DNA from: Neisseria subflava
GTDB lineage: Bacteria > Pseudomonadota > Gammaproteobacteria > Burkholderiales > Neisseriaceae
Length of the DNA: 64,000 nucleotides
Reading direction: 5' to 3'
Assembly: GCF_024205705.1 (NCBI RefSeq)
Contig: NZ_CP073115.1
Location: 1,860,001 to 1,924,000, forward strand
Part shown: piece after piece, positions 58,709 to 64,000 of the stretch
Layout of the letters: each line of letters starts with the position of its first letter
How positions within the stretch are numbered: the first letter of the stretch is position 1
The notes under the pieces: generated by a model
Told to the model about the DNA's origin: nothing
Databases searched by the model: none
Seen by the model: only the letters and a program-made list of their open reading frames with translations
Made by a program: the position numbers and the translations under genes

Positions 58709-60079
58709 CTATTCTTTTTTCTCGTGCTGAACATGTCCGCTTTCGGCTTCAATATGCCGTCTGAAGCGCAAACCTGCAGCATGGTAAAACGGATGCGGCG
58801 AGAATTGGCGCGAGACTTGCGAAGCGAAGATGCAAGTCAGCAGCATCCAAAACAGCAAATTCTGTCCGCCCGTCATTTCCATTACCACCACGGCGGCGGT
58901 CAACGGCGATTGGGTCGCGGCGGCAAGGAATGCGGCCATGCAGAGCAAAACCGCGACATTGGACGCGTCGCCCAGTTGCACGAAAGAAGCCATGTGTTCG
59001 CCTATCATCGCACCGATGGTTAAAGACGGCGTGAAGATACCGCCGGGAATACCTGCCCAATAGCTGAACACGGTCGCCGCCCATTTTGCGGCGGCCAAGC
59101 CGATCGGCGCTTCATACGCGCCTTTGAGTGCGGCTGCGGCTTCGTGATAACCCGTGCCATAGGTTTTGCCTTGATAAAACGTACCAAGCAACGCCAGCAA
59201 AATACCCATTGCAAAGGCAACTACCAACAAATGGCGGCGGATGAAACTGCGCCAGCGTACCGGTGCAAATGCCGCTGCGCCGCGATACAAAAAGCTGCTG
59301 AACAATCCGCCTGCTACACCGCAGATGATGCCCGACACCGCGGCCCACATCAGCATGTTTGGCAGCTCATGCCCTTGAAACCCTGAGAAATACGGGTTGT
59401 TGCCCTGTATCGCCACTTGAATGAAACCGGCCGCCAACACGCCCATCAGGATTTGACGTTCCCAACGCAAAAGCACGCCGCGCCCCAATTCTTCGATGGC
59501 AAAGACCACGCCGGCTAAAGGCGCGTTAAACGCCGCCGCCAAACCGCCGGCCGCGCCTGCGGCAATCAAATCGTTTTCCTGCATGCCCCTAAACGCCAGC
59601 CCGTGCTTTTTACACCACGCGCCCCAAGCGTTCATTACCGCCGCGCCCACTTGCACAGACGGCCCTTCCCTACCGACAGACGCACCCAACAGCATGGCGC
59701 AAAACGTCAGCGGAATTTTGAAAAAGGTTTCGCCCAGACGAATCAAACGGGTTTTCTGCGCGCCATAAGGCAAAGACAAAGAGGCGATGACCTGCGGAAT
59801 ACCGCTGCCGGAAGTGTACGGCGCAAATTTGCGCGTAAACCACGCCAAAAGCGGCAAACCCAGCGGCAAAGCCACCCACGCAAACCACGGATATTTCCCC
59901 ACCAGCAAAGCGTTCCATTCCAAAGCCAAATCCGCCAAGTACGCAAACATCAAAGCCGTCAGGGCAACCAGTGCCGATCCTGCCAGCAAAAACAGAAGGG
60001 CAATGCTCTTTTTCGACAGGCGTTTGGTTTGGCGGATTTTGTGGGCAAGGCGCGCCGCCCAAGTCTGGGGAAATTTCAT
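58709..60079 (-). CDS. clcA: ClC-type chloride/proton antiporter
   Basis: This 456-residue protein is a ClC-family Cl-/H+ antiporter or channel with about 16-18 helices. Selectivity motifs are GSGIPQV, GREGPSVQVG with the gating Glu138, and AGIPGGIFTPSLTIGAMIG. I chose the ATG at 60079 (MKFPQTWAARL), since the longer frame begins in DUS-like sequence. An AT-DUS lies in the gene at 58754-58765, encoding part of the C-terminal region. Whether it is an antiporter or channel cannot be settled here. Confidence 0.9.
   Translation of the reverse strand: MKFPQTWAARLAHKIRQTKRLSKKSIALLFLLAGSALVALTALMFAYLADLALEWNALLVGKYPWFAWVALPLGLPLLAWFTRKFAPYTSGSGIPQVIASLSLPYGAQKTRLIRLGETFFKIPLTFCAMLLGASVGREGPSVQVGAAVMNAWGAWCKKHGLAFRGMQENDLIAAGAAGGLAAAFNAPLAGVVFAIEELGRGVLLRWERQILMGVLAAGFIQVAIQGNNPYFSGFQGHELPNMLMWAAVSGIICGVAGGLFSSFLYRGAAAFAPVRWRSFIRRHLLVVAFAMGILLALLGTFYQGKTYGTGYHEAAAALKGAYEAPIGLAAAKWAATVFSYWAGIPGGIFTPSLTIGAMIGEHMASFVQLGDASNVAVLLCMAAFLAAATQSPLTAAVVVMEMTGGQNLLFWMLLTCIFASQVSRQFSPHPFYHAAGLRFRRHIEAESGHVQHEKKE
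58754..58765 (+). repeat. AT-form DUS inside clcA
   Basis: Exact ATGCCGTCTGAA near the 3' end of the ClC gene. Confidence 0.9.
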
Positions 60080-60100
60080 AATAAACACGCAGTCAATGTG

Positions 60101-60139
60101 TTCAGACGGCCTTGATACTTTTCTCAAAGGCCGTCTGAA
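60101..60139 (-). terminator. DUS inverted pair after argJ
   Basis: TTCAGACGGCCT at 60101-60112 and AGGCCGTCTGAA at 60128-60139 pair around 15 bases. It starts 18 bases past the argJ stop. Confidence 0.6.
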
Positions 60140-60156
60140 AACAAGGATAAAGGTTT

Positions 60157-61377
60157 TTAAGAACGGTAATCCGCGTTAATCGACACATATTCGTGCGACA
60201 AATCGCAGGTATAGACGGCCGCCGTCGTATCGCCGCGTTGCAAATCGATGCGGACGGTGATTTCCGGACGGTTCATCACTGCTTGTCCTGCTTCTTCAGT
60301 ATAGCTTTCCGCGCGGCCGCCGTTTTCGGCCACCAACACGTCATCCAGCCACATTTTCAAAGCATCGACATCCAAGTCTTCAATACCGGCATAGCCGACG
60401 GCTGCCAACAGACGGCCCAAGTTCGGGTCGGAGGCAAAGAAAGCGGTTTTCACCAAAGGCGAATGGGCGACAGCATAAGCCACTTTGCGCGCCTCTTCGC
60501 GGGTTTTCGCGTTTTGCACTTCCACCGTGATGAACTTGGTCGCACCCTCGCCATCACGGACAATCGCCTGCGCCAGTTCCAAAGCCAGCGAACCGAGTAA
60601 GGCTTTGAGCTGCGCATAGCGCGGATCGGCGGTATTGTCGATTTCGCTTTGACCGCAACGGCCTGTCGCCATAATCACGAAGCTGTCGTTGGTGCTGGTA
60701 TCGCCGTCCACGGTAATCGTATTGAAACTTTCGTCTGCGATTTCTTGCGTCATCAGCTGCAAAATCGGTTGGGACACTTTGGCATCGGTGGCGATAAACG
60801 ACAACATGGTCGCCATGTTCGGATGAATCATGCCCGAGCCTTTGGCGATGCCGGTAGCGCGGACTGTGTGTTTCTCGCCGACCAAGCCTGTGCGTGAAGC
60901 AGCTTTCGGTACAGTATCCGTCGTCATGATGGCACGAGCCGCGTCCGACCAGAATGCAGGGCGCACTTGCGGCAAAGCGGCCACGATTTTATCCACAGGC
61001 AGTGGCTCTAAAATTACACCGGTCGAAAACGGCATAATCTGATTGGATTGGCAGCCGACCTGTTCCGCCGCCGCCGCGCACACTTTAATCGCGTCCAGAC
61101 GGCCTTGTGCGCCGGTACCTGCATTGGCATTGCCCGTATTGACGACTAAAGCACACACGCCGTCTTGGTCAAACAGATGCGACTTGGCGATATGCACCGG
61201 CGCGGCGCAGAAACGGTTTTGCGTAAACACCGCGCCCACCGTATGGCCGCCGCCCAACACCATCAGCGTCAAATCGTCGCGGTCTTGTTGCTTGATGCCG
61301 GCACGACCTGTAAACAGACGGATGCCGTCGATTTCCAACAATTCGTCTGCACGTTTTTTAGTCAAATTTACAGCCAT
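60157..61377 (-). CDS. argJ: Glutamate N-acetyltransferase / ornithine acetyltransferase
   Basis: ArgJ moves the acetyl group from N-acetylornithine to glutamate in the cyclic arginine pathway, and may also use acetyl-CoA. It is an Ntn-type enzyme that self-cleaves before Thr190 in HPNMATMLSF; this nucleophile is present. Other conserved parts are LVVNTGNANAGTG, the ILEPLPVDKI segment and FNTITVDGDTSTNDSF. Length is 406 residues, usual for the family. Its product is the alpha/beta pair after cleavage. Confidence 0.95.
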   Translation of the reverse strand: MAVNLTKKRADELLEIDGIRLFTGRAGIKQQDRDDLTLMVLGGGHTVGAVFTQNRFCAAPVHIAKSHLFDQDGVCALVVNTGNANAGTGAQGRLDAIKVCAAAAEQVGCQSNQIMPFSTGVILEPLPVDKIVAALPQVRPAFWSDAARAIMTTDTVPKAASRTGLVGEKHTVRATGIAKGSGMIHPNMATMLSFIATDAKVSQPILQLMTQEIADESFNTITVDGDTSTNDSFVIMATGRCGQSEIDNTADPRYAQLKALLGSLALELAQAIVRDGEGATKFITVEVQNAKTREEARKVAYAVAHSPLVKTAFFASDPNLGRLLAAVGYAGIEDLDVDALKMWLDDVLVAENGGRAESYTEEAGQAVMNRPEITVRIDLQRGDTTAAVYTCDLSHEYVSINADYRS

Positions 61378-61402
61378 ATCATTTTCTCCTGTTTACACTA
61401 TT

Positions 61403-61414
61403 TTCAGACGGCCT
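61403..61414 (-). repeat. AG-form DNA uptake sequence
   Basis: Exact copy between lrgB and argJ, unpaired. Confidence 0.85.
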
Positions 61415-61419
61415 GAACG

Positions 61420-62121
61420 CTATACGCCCAATAAGGGAATCAAAATAGGCACCAATACCGCCGTCAATACGCCGTTGAGCGTCAAACCCAAACCGGCATA
61501 GGCGGCCATACGGCGGCCGTATTCCAAAGACGCCGCAATCCCCATCGCATGGGAGGCCGTCCCTAAAGACATCCCCACTGAAGAAGGCATATACAACGCC
61601 CCTTTCAACACTTTATATCCGGCCATCTGTCCAAAAAGTCCGGCGATAATCACCGTTGCCGCCGTAATCGCCGGAATACCGCCGACCGATGCCGTGATTT
61701 CAATCGCAATCGGGTTGGTCACCGATTTGGAAGCCAACGACAAAACCACATCGCGCGACGCGCCCAGCCATTTGGCGAAATACACGCCCGTAACAATGCC
61801 CGTCACGCTGCCCACCAATTGCGACAACACCACCGGCAACCACTGGCTGCGGATACGGTCCCAATTTCGATAAAGCGGCACGGCCAGCAATACGACCGCC
61901 GGTTTCAACCAAAAATCGATAAACTGCGCCGCGTCGTGATACAGCTCGTAATCGATGGCAAATACCTTCAAATACCCCATCAACACCAGCGTGCTGATCA
62001 ATACCGGATTGCACAAAACGTTTCCCGTGCGCACCCGAATCTGCACCGCCAAAGCATACACGGCCAAAGTCAAAAACAGCATAAGCACGGGCATACGCAA
62101 CAAATTGTCGATATCGCCCAT
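61420..62121 (-). CDS. lrgB: LrgB family membrane protein
   Basis: LrgB/CidB proteins are membrane partners of the holin-like LrgA, linked to control of autolysis or to small-molecule export. The 233-residue protein shows the family run LVGSVTGIVTGVYFAKWLGASRDVVLSLASKSVTNPIAIEI and the GTASHAMGIAASLEYGR end. I chose the ATG at 62121, which has AGGAGG eight bases upstream and shares TGATG with the lrgA stop. Translational coupling is likely. Confidence 0.92.
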   Translation of the reverse strand: MGDIDNLLRMPVLMLFLTLAVYALAVQIRVRTGNVLCNPVLISTLVLMGYLKVFAIDYELYHDAAQFIDFWLKPAVVLLAVPLYRNWDRIRSQWLPVVLSQLVGSVTGIVTGVYFAKWLGASRDVVLSLASKSVTNPIAIEITASVGGIPAITAATVIIAGLFGQMAGYKVLKGALYMPSSVGMSLGTASHAMGIAASLEYGRRMAAYAGLGLTLNGVLTAVLVPILIPLLGV

Positions 62122-62465
62122 CACATCAGCCTCCTGACCCACTCATGCACTTTGCCCGTGACCAACAACACGCACACCGTACTGGCGATGGTGGCCGTCA
62201 AAATCGAAAACCAGTCGTTTGCAATCACATCCAAATAACTGATGACGGCCACGCAAGGCGGCACCAAAAACAAAGTCAGGTTCGCCATCAAAATGTCCGC
62301 CAGCTCTTCCACCCAAGACAATTTGACCCAGCCGGCCTGAAGCGCGGCAAACAGCAAACCCATGCCGACAATGCTGCCCGGCAGCTTCAACCCCAAAATC
62401 CAAACGGCCGCTTCGCCCAAAGTCAGGCAACCCAATACCACCAATAAGGCACGAATAATATTCAT
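62121..62465 (-). CDS. lrgA: LrgA/CidA family holin-like protein
   Basis: This 114-residue membrane protein belongs to the LrgA/CidA family, small holin-like proteins. It has four hydrophobic segments, with the family core KLPGSIVGMGLLFAAL and LADILMANLTLFLVPPCVAVISY. It is the first gene of the lrgAB pair; its stop overlaps the lrgB start by one base. A holin role in Neisseria is not established. Confidence 0.9.
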   Translation of the reverse strand: MNIIRALLVVLGCLTLGEAAVWILGLKLPGSIVGMGLLFAALQAGWVKLSWVEELADILMANLTLFLVPPCVAVISYLDVIANDWFSILTATIASTVCVLLVTGKVHEWVRRLM

Positions 62466-62488
62466 TAAGCCGGTTTCTCCCTATCTTT

Positions 62489-62549
62489 TTCAGACGGCCT
62501 CAAAAAATTTATTAATCATTGAATCATATCGTGCCACAGGCCGTCTGAA
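62489..62549. repeat. Inverted AG-DUS pair upstream of lrgA
   Basis: TTCAGACGGCCT at 62489-62500 and AGGCCGTCTGAA at 62538-62549 are separated by 37 bases, so a hairpin is weaker than in the close pairs. They lie between moeB and lrgA. Confidence 0.8.
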
Positions 62550-62648
62550 AAGGGAAGAAACGCCTTCTTTCAAGTTTAATGAAAGATAAGCATGATTGCT
62601 CCGGCGGATTGGCTTCGGAGCATTGAAACCCTTGCCCTGCTTTTGTCT

Positions 62649-63398
62649 TTAACGGCCGCCGCAAACCGGGCATTCAGGATTGTGTCTCACCCCGTATTGC
62701 TGCCATTTTCCGCTCAATGCGTTATAGGTAGAAAGTTTACCGTGCGACGGCGCACCGATACCGAGCAGCATTTTAAGCGCTTCGGCGGCTTGGGTCGTTC
62801 CGACAACGCCGACCAAGGGCGAAAAAACGCCGAACAATGCACAAGCGCCGTCGCTGGCTTGTTCGCCATCAAATAGGCAGGCATAGCAGGGCGTATCGGG
62901 AAGGTCGGGGCGGTACACGGCGATTTGTCCGTCAAAGCCGACGGCCGCGGCGGAAACCAAAGGCGTGTGCGTGGCAACGGCGGCGCGGTTGACCGCCTGG
63001 CGCGTGGGATAGTTGTCGGAACAATCGAGGATGATGTCGGCGGCGTTTGCCAATTCGACAAGCCTGACCTCATCGAGAAATTCGGCCATGGCGGTAATGT
63101 GTGTTTGGCTGTTGATCTGTTTCAGACGGCCTTGCATCACCAAAGCCTTGTTTTTGCCGATATCGGCTTCGGTAAACGTGATTTGGCGTTGAAGGTTGGT
63201 CTCGTCGATGGTATCGGCATCGGCAATCGTCAGGCGGCCGATGCCGGCGGCGGCAAGATACGGCAAGGCCGCCGCGCCTAGTCCGCCGCAACCGACAACG
63301 AGCGCATGGGCGGCCAAGAGTTTTTCTTGGCCTTCGATACCGATTTCATCCAGCAGGATATGGCGGCTGAACCGCAAAAGTTGTTGATCGTTCATCAT
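62649..63398 (-). CDS. moeB: MoeB/ThiF family adenylyltransferase
   Basis: This E1-like enzyme adenylates the C-terminal Gly of MoaD or ThiS. The 249-residue protein has NDQQLLRFSRHILLDEIGIEGQEKL, the nucleotide loop GCGGLGAAA, DADTIDETNLQRQ, DCSDNYPTRQAVN, and both zinc CXXC pairs, CYACLFDG and CPVCGGR. It may serve molybdopterin or thiamine synthesis; the MoaC-like neighbour favours the former. The ATG at 63398 is followed by a second ATG, either of which could start. Confidence 0.85.
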   Translation of the reverse strand: MMNDQQLLRFSRHILLDEIGIEGQEKLLAAHALVVGCGGLGAAALPYLAAAGIGRLTIADADTIDETNLQRQITFTEADIGKNKALVMQGRLKQINSQTHITAMAEFLDEVRLVELANAADIILDCSDNYPTRQAVNRAAVATHTPLVSAAAVGFDGQIAVYRPDLPDTPCYACLFDGEQASDGACALFGVFSPLVGVVGTTQAAEALKMLLGIGAPSHGKLSTYNALSGKWQQYGVRHNPECPVCGGR

Positions 63399-63405
63399 AA
63401 CAATA

Positions 63406-63437
63406 AGGCCGTCTGAAACCGAATATTCAGACGGCCT
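63406..63437 (-). terminator. DUS inverted pair after the MoaC-like gene
   Basis: Exact AG-DUS at 63406-63417 and complement at 63426-63437. It starts eight bases past the moaC-like stop. Confidence 0.7.
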
Positions 63438-63444
63438 GAGTAAT

Positions 63445-63909
63445 TTAGAAATTGATATTTTCGTAGGCGTTGTCAAACAGGAAAGGACGGCCTTCGCTGC
63501 TGGTTTCGGATTCGAGGCGGATGCCGCTGAGCATCATATTGCGGTCAACGTCTTTCATCATGTCGTAAACGCTCAAGAGTGCCAGATTGAGGCCGGTCAG
63601 GGCTTCGGTGGCAATGCTGCCGTTGCTGTGCGCTTGGACGGTCAATGTGGCTTTCAGGCAGGCCAGCTCGACGTTAATATCGAAATCAACCTGCACGCCG
63701 ATGATGCGGCCGGGCAGGTGCAGCGGAATCAGGTTGCCGCTTTGTTTGATGTTTTGAATGGCGGCAACGCGGGCGATGGTCAGGATGCTTGCCTTTTCGG
63801 TTGCATTCTCTATCAACACCCGTACCGCCTGCTGGCTCATGTTGATGGTGCCGACGGCGACGGCGGTGTGTTGCTCAGGAAAATCGGGCTGGTTGGGGAA
63901 TTCAATCAT
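63445..63909 (-). CDS. moaC: MoaC-like cyclic pyranopterin synthase family protein
   Basis: MoaC makes cyclic pyranopterin monophosphate in molybdenum cofactor synthesis. The 154-residue protein aligns with the family through KASILTIARVAAIQNIKQSGNLIPL, EALTGLNLALLSVYDMMKDVDRNM and a short tail. The conserved Lys (Lys39), the Glu in EALT and the Asp-Lys of YDMMK are kept. The family motif LIPLCHP instead reads LIPLHLP, with His64 one place earlier than the catalytic His. The N-terminal MVDV segment is also absent. Activity is therefore uncertain; I call it MoaC-like. The ATG at 63909 is the only plausible start. Confidence 0.75.
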   Translation of the reverse strand: MIEFPNQPDFPEQHTAVAVGTINMSQQAVRVLIENATEKASILTIARVAAIQNIKQSGNLIPLHLPGRIIGVQVDFDINVELACLKATLTVQAHSNGSIATEALTGLNLALLSVYDMMKDVDRNMMLSGIRLESETSSEGRPFLFDNAYENINF

Positions 63910-64000
63910 GGGGTTCTCGCCTCTGTTTTGACAGTCAATATTTTACGGCATTTTACAGACACCGGCCACGCGGCGGATACGGACGGCCGTTTTCCGGTTT

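Noticed and set aside
63938..64000. C-terminal end of another minus-strand gene at the right edge
   Set aside because: Two frames end in plausible stops within 60 bases, but there is too little sequence to choose either.

Overview
The window is chromosomal DNA of a commensal Neisseria. The strongest evidence is the dozens of copies of the 12-bp DNA uptake sequence (DUS), nearly all in the AG form AGGCCGTCTGAA. Many sit as inverted pairs just after stop codons, where they double as terminators. Only a few copies are the AT form (ATGCCGTCTGAA) that dominates in N. meningitidis and N. gonorrhoeae, and two are AGGTCGTCTGAA. The gene set (Na+-NQR, GcvP/H/T, MiaB, Rho, rpmBG, a giant trimeric adhesin) fits a betaproteobacterial Neisseria. 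A subflava/flavescens-type species is my inference, not a demonstrated identity.

Layout. 1-1659: 5' part of pepN, cut by the window edge. 1815-15929: one minus-strand gene for a 4704-residue trimeric autotransporter adhesin, whose stalk is built from nine roughly 951-bp tandem units, seven of them nearly identical. 16.5-20.2 kb: RNA-modification and small conserved genes (YciO, DusA, Lrp/AsnC regulator, DUF1415, DUF454). 20.5-29.6 kb: a sodium-bioenergetics block with a Na+/H+ antiporter, nqrABCDEF, the flavin transferase apbE and the maturation factor nqrM. 29.8-34.7 kb: rpmBG, brnQ, scpA, a membrane protein, tcdA and a universal stress protein. 34.8-40.2 kb: hemL, an exported protein, miaB, a purine permease and an Acp/MliC-like lipoprotein. 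40.6-48.99 kb: tRNA-Glu and tRNA-Arg, dgt, rho, a DMT exporter, an AT-rich membrane protein gene, glnS and two regulators. 49.1-57 kb: a candidate small RNA, an OsmC protein, thiD, and the glycine cleavage genes gcvP, gcvH and gcvT, with tag and a lipoprotein gene between them; gcvT has a tandem glycine riboswitch. 57.1-63.9 kb: ubiB, a ClC antiporter, argJ, lrgAB, and a MoeB/ThiF-type enzyme beside a MoaC-like protein.

How parts work together. NqrA-F pump Na+ during NADH:quinone oxidation. ApbE attaches the FMN groups to NqrB and NqrC, NqrM helps assemble the complex, and the upstream antiporter can exchange the Na+ gradient for protons. The glycine cleavage proteins share a region and are expected to respond to glycine, at least through the gcvT riboswitch.

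Most worth a second look: (1) the adhesin stalk units each carry a DUS in the same frame and at the same phase, so the array is a roughly 8.5-kb ladder of uptake signals inside a surface protein gene; (2) the second glycine aptamer contains an exact DUS in a stem; (3) a short intergenic transcription unit at 49.1 kb has a good sigma-70 promoter and a strong terminator but no ORF; (4) DUS copies supply stop codons or N-terminal codons of several genes.
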